The notes below the pieces were generated by a model. The model made no database searches and was not told the origin of the DNA. It saw only the letters and a list, made by a program, of their open reading frames with translations. Source: Streptomyces cyaneochromogenes (lineage in GTDB: Bacteria > Actinomycetota > Actinomycetes > Streptomycetales > Streptomycetaceae). From it: a DNA stretch of 64,000 nt. Below, one piece after another: positions 23,011 through 31,653 of this stretch. Position 1 is the stretch's first letter, and each line of letters starts with the position of its first letter. A program made the position numbers and the translations under genes. The stretch covers positions 2,852,001 to 2,916,000 of the forward strand of contig NZ_CP034539.1 of the NCBI RefSeq assembly GCF_003963535.1, written 5' to 3'.

Positions 23011-25056
23011 CTACGGCAGTTTGAGCGTGAGCGCGGACTGCAGCAGCTCGGGCTTGGTCCAGGCCGAGCGCTCTCCCGCGTACGGCGTCCCGAACGCTGT
23101 GGTGCCGATGAGGAGTTGTTTCCTGGTCCCTTCCGGGGCGGTCACCGGGATCTGCGTCCCGGACGGGGCCTTGACGGTGACGGTACCGCCGATGCGGTAC
23201 GCCGTGACGGAACCGTTGGCGAGAGCGGTCTGCCAGGCGGCACGGCGCTGGAGCTCGGTGCCGATGGCGCTCTGCGCGAGGTTCTGCACCGGGGTGTTGT
23301 CGGCGAAGAGCGCCTGGTAGTCGGCGAGCACCTTGTCCAGGACCGGGTACAGCGTCCGGTCCTCGGCCAGGTTGGACTGGTGCGCGTAGTGCGGGCGCGG
23401 GTCGCCCGCGATCGCGTGCCCGAGGGCGGTGCGGGCCTCCTGCGGGACGATGTGGGAGTCGTAGCCGGTGGTCACGTCCAGCGGGTTGTCCAGGCAGGTG
23501 GAGGCGGGGTTGGTCTCGCAGACGCCGCTGCCGCCGTCGGCCCGGGAGGTGTAGATCCAGTTGTACTCGTCGGTCATCTCCTCCTCGGTCCCCACGTTGT
23601 AGTACACGTTCATCGGGTGCCGGGGCACGGTCCGCGCGGCGCCGACCGAACGCTGGTCGGGCTCACGGGAGTTGTCCGAGGCGATCCACTTGACGCCGTT
23701 GTCGGCGAGGGCACCGGCCAGGTTCGGGTTGTCGTCGGGCTGCTGGGGCAGGGTCCGCAGACCCGAGTGCTCGCCGGTCACGAGCTCCGTGCGGTCGAGC
23801 GGGAGGCCCTTGGCGACACCCCAGTTGTGGTTGTCGCGGATCTGCGCCGAGATGTCCGAGCGGCTCATGTACTGCGTCGTGCCGACGGCGTTCTCGGCGC
23901 AGCTCCACGGCACGGTCGAGGTGTCCTGCACACAGCCGAGGAACGGGTGCGTGTAGGTGTGGTTGATCCAGCGGTACTGCGCCTTGTCGGCGAGCAGCCG
24001 GTCGGTGAGGGCGTCGGTGCCGCCGTTCTGGCTCTTCCACTCCTCGCCGGAGCCGGCGTTGTAGACCATGTCCAGCTTGAACCCGTGCTCGCGCTGCCAC
24101 TGGGCGGCGTACGCCGCGTCCTCGGCGGTCATCCGGATCGGTGTGGTCCCCTCGCCGTCACCGCCCACGCAGTCGAAGTCACCGGGTGTGCAGTTGCGCT
24201 CGGTGTCCCAGCGGCTGTCGGGCGCGAAGACGTCGTCGACGTGCACCGCGAGATAGTTGCGTGCCTGGCCCAGGTGCACGCCCTGGGTCAGCCATTCGAC
24301 GATGCCACGGGCGAGTACCCGGAACTGCTGCTGGTGCTGGTTGTACGCGAAGGTCACGACCAGTTCGCGGCGCCCGTCGTGGTGGTACTCGCCGATCAGG
24401 CTGCCGCGCCCGGAGCCGGCGGGCACGGGGATGTCGACATAGCTGGTGAAGCCGGTCCGGGGCCGGGCGACGTAGCCGTAACTCTCCTGTACGGACGTGT
24501 CGTTGTCCTCGAACGTGAGGGCGCCGTCGAGATAGCCGAAGTACCCCGCCCTGCCCGCGTCGGTGACGGCGGCCTGCCGCCCGTCGAGCGTTCCGGCCCA
24601 GCCGCCCTCGCTGGTGTAGTCGAGGCCGACGCCCGGGTGGGCCCAGGTGTAGGCGTCGACCTGCGGGATGCCGTAGGTCCGCTCGTAGGTCTCCAGCGCG
24701 CTCTGCTCGGCCGAACCCGCCCCGAAGGGGGCCTCGCCCGGCAGCACGACGCCCTGGTACTTGGCCCGGGGCGTGCCGTTCACCGTGTCGCTGAGGAACG
24801 TCGCCGTGATGGTCGGGCGGCTCGCGTCGTTCAGGTCGACGGTGGTGTACGGGATGCCCGTGCTCCTCAGCTGGGCGGTGATGGCTTGAACAGGACTGTC
24901 GCCGTTGTCCACGACCAGCACCTTCAGGTCGATGCGCGGCACCTCCGCGGCCGCGGCACCCGGGGCCGCGGCCAGGCCCAGGGTCAGCAGACTCGCGGCC
25001 GCCAAGGTGGCGACGCCGTTTCTGTGGTCTCTCCGTCTGCGCGCACTCTGCGCCAT
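23011..25056 (-). CDS. secreted polysaccharide deacetylase-like protein (CE18/Agd3-like)
   Basis: 681 residues from ATG 25056, behind GGGGGGAAGGGGC. A signal peptide is clear: SARRRRDHRN, then a hydrophobic core ending in APGAAAAE. An N-terminal domain of about 250 residues (VLVVDNGDSPV, QGVVLPGEAPFG) precedes the catalytic part, with YLAVHVDDVFAPDSRW giving the metal-binding Asp pair and WINHTYTHPFLGC giving the HxxxH pair of a deacetylase barrel. This order resembles Agd3 (CE18), which deacetylates fungal galactosaminogalactan, more than simple CE4 enzymes. Four Cys in loop segments suggest disulfides. It is the first gene of the operon with PelF-like, 12-TM and spherulin-4 proteins, and probably deacetylates their polymer outside the membrane. 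The assignment rests on motifs and context. Confidence 0.75.
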   Translation of the reverse strand: MAQSARRRRDHRNGVATLAAASLLTLGLAAAPGAAAAEVPRIDLKVLVVDNGDSPVQAITAQLRSTGIPYTTVDLNDASRPTITATFLSDTVNGTPRAKYQGVVLPGEAPFGAGSAEQSALETYERTYGIPQVDAYTWAHPGVGLDYTSEGGWAGTLDGRQAAVTDAGRAGYFGYLDGALTFEDNDTSVQESYGYVARPRTGFTSYVDIPVPAGSGRGSLIGEYHHDGRRELVVTFAYNQHQQQFRVLARGIVEWLTQGVHLGQARNYLAVHVDDVFAPDSRWDTERNCTPGDFDCVGGDGEGTTPIRMTAEDAAYAAQWQREHGFKLDMVYNAGSGEEWKSQNGGTDALTDRLLADKAQYRWINHTYTHPFLGCVQDTSTVPWSCAENAVGTTQYMSRSDISAQIRDNHNWGVAKGLPLDRTELVTGEHSGLRTLPQQPDDNPNLAGALADNGVKWIASDNSREPDQRSVGAARTVPRHPMNVYYNVGTEEEMTDEYNWIYTSRADGGSGVCETNPASTCLDNPLDVTTGYDSHIVPQEARTALGHAIAGDPRPHYAHQSNLAEDRTLYPVLDKVLADYQALFADNTPVQNLAQSAIGTELQRRAAWQTALANGSVTAYRIGGTVTVKAPSGTQIPVTAPEGTRKQLLIGTTAFGTPYAGERSAWTKPELLQSALTLKLP

Positions 25057-25407
25057 TGATTGCCCCTTCCCCCCAGAAGATCCCCTGCGCTCACGCATCA
25101 CAAATCGGCGGAGGATCCGTGGAAATCATGCAAAGCGGCAAGCCGATCGCTCGCCGGAACCAGACGAGTGTGACTCAGCTCACCGGGGTCGAGGATCAAG
25201 AAATGACCACGACGCCTCCGACAGGTGAACGCCCGTAGGAATGAGCGAACGCTCACACGAGCGTAGGCTCATCCCGAGTGTTCGCCGCACCGGGGAAGGC
25301 CCCGCTGATACCGCACCCGTAGGTCGGAACTAGGGTCGGCCGTCGGGCCCGGTCGACCCACACCATTCGGCCATGCAACTTCACATCGGAAGCGAGATTT
25401 CACCACC
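25057..25407. other. divergent promoter region between the exopolysaccharide-like operon and pepA
   Basis: About 350 non-coding bases separating the divergent genes. They hold the ribosome site of the deacetylase gene and must hold both promoters. Composition is lower in G+C near 25100-25260. I see no repeat or riboswitch; the TGAGCGAACGCTCA palindrome (25239-25252) is a possible operator. Confidence 0.45.
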
Positions 25408-26955
25408 GTGACTGCTCTCACTCTCAGCACCGCCGCGGCGCCCGGCCTGCGGGCCGACGCGATCGTGATCGGGGTCGCCAAGAGCACGGCGTCCAGGTCC
25501 GGGAACCTGGTCGTCGCACCCGGCGCCGAGGCCGTGGACAAGGCGTACGACGGAAAGCTCGCCGGCGTCCTGGAGACCCTCGGTGCCTCCGGTTCCGAGG
25601 GCGAGGTGACGAAGCTCCCCGCCCCCGCCGGCTTCAAGGCCCCGCTCGTGGTGGCGGTGGGCCTGGGAGCGGAGCCCGAGGACGCCAAGGACGGGACGTA
25701 CGAGGGGGAGGCGCTGCGCAAGGCCGCCGGCGTCGCCGCCCGCGCCCTCGCCGGATCCAAGAAGGCCGCGTTCGCGCTGCCGCTGGGCGACGCCGGTGAC
25801 GTCGGCGCGGTCGCCGAGGGCGTGCTGCTCGGGGCGTACGCCTTCGACGCCTACAAGGCGAACGGCAAGAACGAGAAGGACAAGAAGAACGGCAAGGCCC
25901 CCCTCGCCGAGGCCGCGCTGCTCGGCGGCAAGCCGCGCGACAAGGAGCACAAGGCGGCGATCGAGCGCGCCACCGCCGTCTCCGAGGAGCTCAACCGCGC
26001 CCGTGACCTGATCAACATGCCGCCGAACGACCTCAACCCGGAGTCCTTCGCCGCGATCGCCTCGGCGGCGGGCAAGGAGCACGGCATCAAGGTGCAGGTG
26101 CTCGACGAGAAGGCGCTGGTCAAGGGCGGCTACGGCGGCATCCTCGGGGTCGGCTCCGGGTCGGCGGCCGGTCCGCGGCTGGTGAAGCTGTCGTACACGC
26201 ACTCCAAGGCGGCCAAGCACCTCGCCCTCGTCGGCAAGGGCATCACCTACGACTCGGGCGGCATCTCGCTGAAGCCGGCCGGGCACAACGAGACGATGAA
26301 GTGCGACATGAGCGGGGCGGCCGCCGTGTTCGCCGCCGTGGTCGCCGCCGCCCGGCTCGGGCTGCAGGTGAACATCACCGGCTGGCTGGCGCTCGCCGAG
26401 AACATGCCGTCGGGGACCGCCACCCGCCCCGGTGACGTGCTGCGCATGTACAGCGGCAAGACCGTGGAGGTGCTCAACACCGACGCCGAGGGCCGGCTGG
26501 TGCTCGCCGACGCCCTGTGGGCGGCCTCCCAGGAGACCCCGGACGCGATCGTCGACGTCGCGACGCTGACGGGTGCCATGGTGCTGGCGCTGGGAAACCG
26601 GACGTTCGGTGTCATGGGCAACGACGACGCGTTCCGCTCCGCGATCGTGGAGGCGGCCGAGGAGGTCGGTGAGGCGTCCTGGCCGATGCCGCTGCCGGAG
26701 CACCTGCGCAAGGGGATGGACTCGCCGACCGCCGACATCGCCAACATGGGTGAGCGGATGGGCGGCGGGCTGGTCGCGGGGCTCTTCCTGCGCGAGTTCG
26801 TGGGTGAGGGGATCACCTGGGCGCACCTGGACATCGCGGGGCCGGCGTTCAACGAGGGCGGGCCCTTCGGGTACACGCCGAAGGGCGGCACCGGGAGCGC
26901 GGTGCGGACGCTTGTCCGGCTCGCCGAACTCACCGCGGCCGGCGACCTGGGGTGA
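25408..26955 (+). CDS. pepA: leucyl aminopeptidase (M17)
   Basis: 515 residues from GTG 25408. The C-terminal catalytic domain has all M17 marks: LVGKGITYDSGGISLKP with the metal-binding Lys and Asp, MKCDMSGAAAV, and NTDAEGRLVLAD with the remaining metal ligands and the bicarbonate-site Arg; DLINMPPNDLNP opens the domain. The N-terminal 170 residues are less conserved and include a lysine/asparagine-rich loop (KANGKNEKDKKNGK). It removes N-terminal residues from peptides in the cytoplasm using two zinc or manganese ions and may also bind DNA as PepA does in enterobacteria. It is monocistronic, closed by a strong terminator. Confidence 0.93.
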   Translation: MTALTLSTAAAPGLRADAIVIGVAKSTASRSGNLVVAPGAEAVDKAYDGKLAGVLETLGASGSEGEVTKLPAPAGFKAPLVVAVGLGAEPEDAKDGTYEGEALRKAAGVAARALAGSKKAAFALPLGDAGDVGAVAEGVLLGAYAFDAYKANGKNEKDKKNGKAPLAEAALLGGKPRDKEHKAAIERATAVSEELNRARDLINMPPNDLNPESFAAIASAAGKEHGIKVQVLDEKALVKGGYGGILGVGSGSAAGPRLVKLSYTHSKAAKHLALVGKGITYDSGGISLKPAGHNETMKCDMSGAAAVFAAVVAAARLGLQVNITGWLALAENMPSGTATRPGDVLRMYSGKTVEVLNTDAEGRLVLADALWAASQETPDAIVDVATLTGAMVLALGNRTFGVMGNDDAFRSAIVEAAEEVGEASWPMPLPEHLRKGMDSPTADIANMGERMGGGLVAGLFLREFVGEGITWAHLDIAGPAFNEGGPFGYTPKGGTGSAVRTLVRLAELTAAGDLG

Positions 26956-26983
26956 GGTTGCTCTGAACAAACCCTGAACAACA

Positions 26984-27016
26984 GGGGGCTCCGCGCGCGG
27001 GTAGGGCGGAGCCCCC
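26984..27016 (+). terminator. terminator of pepA
   Basis: GGGGGCTCCG pairs with CGGAGCCCCC over a 13-base loop and is followed by ATATTTAT, close to a classical intrinsic terminator. Confidence 0.85.
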
Positions 27017-27233
27017 ATATTTATGCGCTCGATCACGCGCCTCGTCCGTCCGCTCAACTGAACGTGGGACGTCTCACACACCGGCCCGGCGTCTCGTTCG
27101 GTGTGGACAAGTGCGAAGATGGGGCTCGGCAGGACAGGGCCCCACCCCAGGGCCGAAGAAAGAGCGGCCGGACACCAGCCGCCTGTCGGTCATCGACGAC
27201 CGGCGCACGGCGCACATGCATGGAGGACGTGAC

Positions 27234-28622
27234 GTGGCGAACGACGCCAGCACCGTTTTCGACCTAGTGATCCTCGGCGGTGGTAGTGGCGGTTACGCCG
27301 CGGCCCTGCGCGGGGCGCAGCTGGGCCTGGACGTCGCCCTGATCGAGAAGGACAAGGTCGGCGGCACCTGCCTGCACCGGGGTTGCATCCCCACCAAGGC
27401 CCTGCTGCACGCGGGCGAGATCGCCGACCAGGCTCGTGAGAGCGAGCAGTTCGGTGTGAAGGCCACCTTCGAGGGCATCGACATCGCCGGGGTCCACAAG
27501 TACAAGGACGGCGTGATCGCCGGTCTGTACAAGGGCCTGCAGGGTCTCGTCGCCTCCCGCAAGGTGACGTACATCGAGGGTGAGGGCCGCCTGTCCTCCC
27601 CGACCTCCGTCGACGTCAACGGACAGCGCGTCCAGGGCCGTCACGTTCTGCTGGCGACCGGCTCCGTGCCGAAGTCGCTGCCGGGCCTGGAGATCGACGG
27701 CAACCGCATCATCTCCTCGGACCACGCCCTCGTCCTGGACCGCGTGCCGAAGTCCGCGATCATCCTCGGCGGCGGTGTCATCGGCGTCGAGTTCGCCTCG
27801 GCGTGGAAGTCCTTCGGCTCCGAGGTCACCGTCATCGAGGGCCTGAAGCACCTCGTCCCGGTCGAGGACGAGAACTCCTCCAAGCTTCTTGAGCGCGCCT
27901 TCCGCAAGCGCGGCATCAAGTTCAACCTGGGCACCTTCTTCTCGAAGGCCGAGTACACCGCCGACGGCGTCAAGGTCACCCTGGCCGACGGCAAGGAGTT
28001 CGAGGCCGAGGTCCTGCTGGTCGCCGTCGGCCGCGGCCCGGTCTCCGCCGGTCTCGGTTACGAGGAGCAGGGCGTCGCCATGGACCGCGGCTACGTCCTC
28101 GTCGACGAGTACATGCGCACCAACGTGCCGACCATCTCCGCCGTCGGTGACCTCGTCCCGACGCTCCAGCTCGCGCACGTCGGCTTCGCCGAGGGCATCC
28201 TGGTTGCGGAGCGCCTGGCCGGTCTGAAGACCGTTCCGATCGACTACGACGGTGTCCCGCGGGTGACCTACTGCCACCCCGAGGTCGCCTCCGTCGGCAT
28301 CACCGAGGCCAAGGCCAAGGAGATCTACGGCGCGGACAAGGTCGTCGCTCTGAAGTACAACCTCGCGGGCAACGGCAAGAGCAAGATCCTGAACACCGCG
28401 GGCGAGATCAAGCTCGTCCAGGTCAAGGACGGTGCGGTGGTCGGCGTCCACATGGTCGGCGACCGCATGGGCGAGCAGGTCGGCGAGGCCCAGCTCATCT
28501 ACAACTGGGAGGCCCTGCCGGCCGAGGTCGCCCAGCTCATCCACGCCCACCCGACGCAGAACGAGGCGCTCGGCGAGGCCCACCTGGCCCTGGCCGGCAA
28601 GCCGCTGCACGCGCACGACTGA
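27234..28622 (+). CDS. lpdA: dihydrolipoyl dehydrogenase (E3)
   Basis: 462 residues from GTG 27234, with GGAGGA six bases before it. VILGGGSGGYAAALR is the FAD fold, GGTCLHRGCIPTKALL has the redox-active cysteine pair, AIILGGGVIGVEFASAW binds NAD, ISAVGDL is the second FAD contact and HAHPTQNEALGEA carries the catalytic His-Glu. It reoxidises dihydrolipoyl groups of the 2-oxoacid dehydrogenase complexes. The E2 gene follows by 59 bases and E1 (aceE) lies a little further on, so the locus supplies a whole complex. An earlier in-frame ATG at 27216 (MHGG) is less likely because of ribosome-site spacing. Confidence 0.95.
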   Translation: MANDASTVFDLVILGGGSGGYAAALRGAQLGLDVALIEKDKVGGTCLHRGCIPTKALLHAGEIADQARESEQFGVKATFEGIDIAGVHKYKDGVIAGLYKGLQGLVASRKVTYIEGEGRLSSPTSVDVNGQRVQGRHVLLATGSVPKSLPGLEIDGNRIISSDHALVLDRVPKSAIILGGGVIGVEFASAWKSFGSEVTVIEGLKHLVPVEDENSSKLLERAFRKRGIKFNLGTFFSKAEYTADGVKVTLADGKEFEAEVLLVAVGRGPVSAGLGYEEQGVAMDRGYVLVDEYMRTNVPTISAVGDLVPTLQLAHVGFAEGILVAERLAGLKTVPIDYDGVPRVTYCHPEVASVGITEAKAKEIYGADKVVALKYNLAGNGKSKILNTAGEIKLVQVKDGAVVGVHMVGDRMGEQVGEAQLIYNWEALPAEVAQLIHAHPTQNEALGEAHLALAGKPLHAHD

Positions 28623-28681
28623 CCCTCGGTCGACGAAGCGACGACTCAGACTTCCGCAATTCGTAAGGAGCAACCGAAACC

Positions 28682-30475
28682 ATGGCGGTTTCCGTAACCC
28701 TTCCGGCGCTCGGCGAGAGCGTCACCGAGGGCACTGTCACCCGCTGGCTGAAGGCCGAGGGTGAGCGCGTCGAGGCCGACGAGCCGCTGCTCGAGGTCTC
28801 CACCGACAAGGTCGACACCGAGATCCCCTCCCCCGCCGCCGGTGTCCTGGCGTCCATCAAGGTCGCCGAGGACGAGACGGTCGAGGTCGGCGCCGAGCTC
28901 GCCGTGATCGACGACGGGACCGGCGCCCCCGCGGCCGCCCCGGCCCCCGCCGCCGCCGAGGCTCCGGCCCCGGCCGCCGAGCCCGCCCCGGCCCCCGTGG
29001 CCGAGGCCCCGGCCGCCCCGGCGCCCGCCGCCGAGGCTCCCGCCGCCGCTCCGGCCGGTGCCGCCGAGGGCACGGACGTGGTCCTGCCCGCGCTCGGCGA
29101 GTCCGTCACCGAGGGCACCGTCACCCGCTGGCTGAAGTCGGTCGGTGACAGCGTCGAGGCCGACGAGCCGCTGCTGGAGGTGTCGACGGACAAGGTCGAC
29201 ACCGAGATCCCGGCCCCCGCCTCCGGCACGCTGCTGGAGATCGTGGTCGGCGAGGACGAGACGGCCGAGGTCGGCGCCAAGCTGGCCGTCATCGGCGTCG
29301 CGGGTGCCGCCCCGGCGGCCGCCCCGGCCCCGGCTGCCCCGGCTCCGGCCCCCGCCGCTCCGGCCCCGGCCGCCCCCGCGGCTCCGGCCGCTCCGGCTCC
29401 GGCCCCCGCCGCTCCGGCCGCGCCCGCCGCTGCCGCCCCGGCTCCGGCCGCCCCGGCGGCTCCGGCTCCCGCGCCGGCCCCGGTCACCCCGGCTCCGGCG
29501 GCTCCGGCCGCTCCGGCCGCCGCCCAGCCGACCGACGAGGGCGCCTACGTCACCCCGCTGGTGCGCAAGCTCGCCGCCGAGAACGGCGTCGACCTGGCCA
29601 CCGTCAAGGGCACCGGCGTCGGCGGTCGTATCCGCAAGCAGGACGTCATCGCCGCCGCCGAGGCCGCGAAGGCCGCCGCCGCCGCTCCGGCTCCGGCCGC
29701 CGCTGCCCCGGCTGCCACCGCTGCCAAGAAGGCGCCGACCCTGGAGGCCTCCCCCCTCCGTGGCCAGACCGTCAAGATGCCGCGCATCCGCAAGGTCATC
29801 GGCGACAACATGGTCAAGGCGCTGCACGAGCAGGCGCAGCTGTCGTCGGTCGTCGAGGTCGACGTCACGCGTCTGATGAAGCTGCGCGCCCGGGCGAAGG
29901 ACTCCTTCGCGGCCCGCGAGGGCGTCAAGCTCTCCCCGATGCCGTTCTTCGTCAAGGCCGCGGCCCAGGCGCTGAAGGCGCACGCGCCCATCAACGCCAA
30001 GATCAACGAGGCCGAGGGCACGATCACCTACTTCGACACCGAGAACATCGGTATCGCGGTGGACTCCGAGAAGGGCCTGATGACCCCGGTCATCAAGCAC
30101 GCGGGCGACCTCAACATCGCCGGCATCGCCAAGGCCACGGCCGACCTGGCGGGCAAGGTCCGCGCCAACAAGATCACGCCCGACGAGCTGTCCGGCGCGA
30201 CCTTCACCATCTCCAACACCGGTTCGCGCGGTGCGCTCTTCGACACGATCATCGTGCCGCCGGGCCAGGTCGCGATCCTCGGCATCGGCGCCACGGTCAA
30301 GCGCCCGGCCGTCCTGGAGACGGAGGAGGGCACGGTCATCGCCGTCCGCGACATGACCTACCTGACCCTCTCCTACGACCACCGCCTGGTGGACGGCGCC
30401 GACGCGGCCCGTTACCTGACGGCGGTCAAGGCGATCCTGGAGGCGGGCGAGTTCGAGGTCGAGCTCGGCCTGTAG
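28682..30475 (+). CDS. sucB: dihydrolipoamide acyltransferase (E2, actinobacterial SucB type)
   Basis: 597 residues. Two lipoyl domains (about 1-78 and 130-207) each have [12 protein letters not shown], with lipoyl lysines at about 43 and 171. Alanine/proline linkers separate them; the second linker is a 75-residue A-P run. The peripheral subunit-binding domain ([28 protein letters not shown]) precedes the catalytic acyltransferase domain, which ends with [16 protein letters not shown] and its active-site His. In actinobacteria this protein serves both pyruvate and 2-oxoglutarate dehydrogenases. The duplicated lipoyl domains are also visible as a direct DNA repeat (28708-28842 and 29091-29225). 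TAAGGAG precedes ATG 28682. A strong terminator follows. Confidence 0.94.
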   Translation: MAVSVTLPALGESVTEGTVTRWLKAEGERVEADEPLLEVSTDKVDTEIPSPAAGVLASIKVAEDETVEVGAELAVIDDGTGAPAAAPAPAAAEAPAPAAEPAPAPVAEAPAAPAPAAEAPAAAPAGAAEGTDVVLPALGESVTEGTVTRWLKSVGDSVEADEPLLEVSTDKVDTEIPAPASGTLLEIVVGEDETAEVGAKLAVIGVAGAAPAAAPAPAAPAPAPAAPAPAAPAAPAAPAPAPAAPAAPAAAAPAPAAPAAPAPAPAPVTPAPAAPAAPAAAQPTDEGAYVTPLVRKLAAENGVDLATVKGTGVGGRIRKQDVIAAAEAAKAAAAAPAPAAAAPAATAAKKAPTLEASPLRGQTVKMPRIRKVIGDNMVKALHEQAQLSSVVEVDVTRLMKLRARAKDSFAAREGVKLSPMPFFVKAAAQALKAHAPINAKINEAEGTITYFDTENIGIAVDSEKGLMTPVIKHAGDLNIAGIAKATADLAGKVRANKITPDELSGATFTISNTGSRGALFDTIIVPPGQVAILGIGATVKRPAVLETEEGTVIAVRDMTYLTLSYDHRLVDGADAARYLTAVKAILEAGEFEVELGL

Positions 30476-30495
30476 GAACGCCGCCCAGTGCATAC

Positions 30496-30537
30496 GGCGA
30501 TGCCCTCGCTCCGGATTTCCGGGGCGAGGGCATCGCC
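30496..30537 (+). terminator. terminator of lpdA-sucB
   Basis: GGCGATGCCCTCGC pairs perfectly with GCGAGGGCATCGCC (14-bp stem) and is followed by GTTGTTTTT, a typical intrinsic terminator. Confidence 0.92.
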
Positions 30538-30544
30538 GTTGTTT

Positions 30545-30614
30545 TTCAGGGGCGCGGGGCTGAATCGATATGCGGCTCCGCCGCGTGGGCGCGACAAGCC
30601 ACACCCAACCCGCA
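30545..30614. repeat. dispersed palindromic repeat, inverted orientation
   Basis: CAGGGGCGCGGGGCTG, ATGCGGCTCCGCCGCGTGGG and CGCGACAAGCCAC are the reverse complement of the copies at 20432 and 22928. It directly follows the sucB terminator. Confidence 0.8.
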
Positions 30615-30762
30615 GCCGCCAGACGACGGACCATCCCGCCCCATTAGGCACACAGGCACCGTGTAAGTCTCGTCTCACCTGCACTAAAGCGCCCTCAAGC
30701 GCCACCCCCACAGAGCGCACCGGCCTTATTGTCTAAACGTCAACGCGCCCTAAGGAGCCCTC

Positions 30763-31392
30763 ATGACCGCCCCCGTCATCCACTCGCTGCGCGAACAGAT
30801 CCGCGAGCACATCCTGGAGGGGATCATCAGCGGGCGCTGGCAGCCGGGCGAGCGAATCGTGGAGCGGCGTATCGCGACGGAGCTTGAGGTCAGCCAGACC
30901 CCCGTCCGCGAGGCCCTGCGCGAACTGGAGTCGCTGCGGCTCATCGAGTCCGCGCCCAACAAGGGCGTCCGGGTACGGAGTCTGACGGCCGCCGACCTGG
31001 AGGAGAGCTACCCGGTCCGGGCCGGCCTGGAGGCCATCGCCGCGGAGCTCGCGGCCGACCGCCTCGCGGAGGACTGCTCGGCCCTGGAGCCCCACGTCAC
31101 CGCCCTCTACGACGCCGACCGCAACGCGGACGGCACCGCCCAGGTACGGCACACGGTCGCCTTCCACCGCGAGATGGTCCGCGCGGCGGGCAACTCCGTG
31201 CTGCTGCACACCTGGGAGGGCCTCGGCATCGAGGTCTTCACGGCCCTGTCGATCCGCTGGCTGGGGACCGTGCAGCAGTCGTACGCGGAGGAGCACGAGG
31301 AGCTGGTGGCCGCGTTCCAGCGCCGGGACCCGAGGATCGCCGAGATCGTCAAGGCCCACGTACTGGGCTGCGCCCCACGGCACGAGGCCTGA
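30763..31392 (+). CDS. GntR-family regulator with FCD ligand-binding domain
   Basis: 209 residues from ATG 30763, behind AAGGAG. The winged helix-turn-helix (5-70) reads LREQIREHILEGIISGRW, QPGERIVERRIATELEVSQT, PVREALRELESLRLIE, the standard GntR pattern. The FCD domain (80-205) shows the usual metal-site positions, including a His in AFHREMV and the late EEHEELVAAF..DPRIAEIVKAHV. FCD regulators respond to small carboxylates. It lies between sucB and aceE; the palindrome overlapping the aceE promoter is an attractive target, giving control of pyruvate dehydrogenase E1 by pyruvate or a related acid. That link is inference. Confidence 0.88.
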   Translation: MTAPVIHSLREQIREHILEGIISGRWQPGERIVERRIATELEVSQTPVREALRELESLRLIESAPNKGVRVRSLTAADLEESYPVRAGLEAIAAELAADRLAEDCSALEPHVTALYDADRNADGTAQVRHTVAFHREMVRAAGNSVLLHTWEGLGIEVFTALSIRWLGTVQQSYAEEHEELVAAFQRRDPRIAEIVKAHVLGCAPRHEA

Positions 31393-31516
31393 GCGCGACC
31401 CCGCTCATACGTATCCCCACCTGCGAAAACCGTCCCAGAACGCGGCACCCGGTGCCTGCCCGAAAGGCACCGCGTGCCGACTTTCTCGTGATCAAGAGGT
31501 TTTCGCCCTCTACCCT

Positions 31517-31546
31517 TTGATCGATCATCGATCAGCGAGTTATTGT
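31517..31546 (+). promoter_or_regulatory. aceE promoter with 17-bp palindromic operator
   Basis: TGATCGATCATCGATCA (31518-31534) is a perfect palindrome around a single central base. It overlaps a TTGATC -35 box (31517-31522), and TATTGT (31541-31546) lies 18 bases downstream as a -10 box. The arrangement is that of a repressor site. The leader to aceE would be about 100 bases. Confidence 0.65.
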
Positions 31547-31653
31547 CGCCGACGGACCTCCACCGAGGTCCTCGCCCTGTCCTGCCAAAGACAAAGGGCA
31601 CCCCCGAACCCTTACCGATGAGGGAACCCCCTTCGACTGAGGAAGGCGGCGAC

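Noticed and set aside
21748..25059. 1103-codon plus-strand open frame across the PelF-like and deacetylase genes
   Set aside because: It spans two real genes and the repeat between them on the other strand and has only Gly/Val/Arg-rich low-complexity content.
28646..30634. 662-codon minus-strand frame and a 316-codon Gly/Ala frame in the sucB gene
   Set aside because: They are the mirror of the alanine/proline linker DNA; the SucB reading is unambiguous.
31393..31653. Short inverted repeats such as GGCACCCGGTGCC (31445-31457) as a terminator plus small RNA
   Set aside because: The stem is short and no further support exists; only the palindrome at 31518 was kept as an operator.
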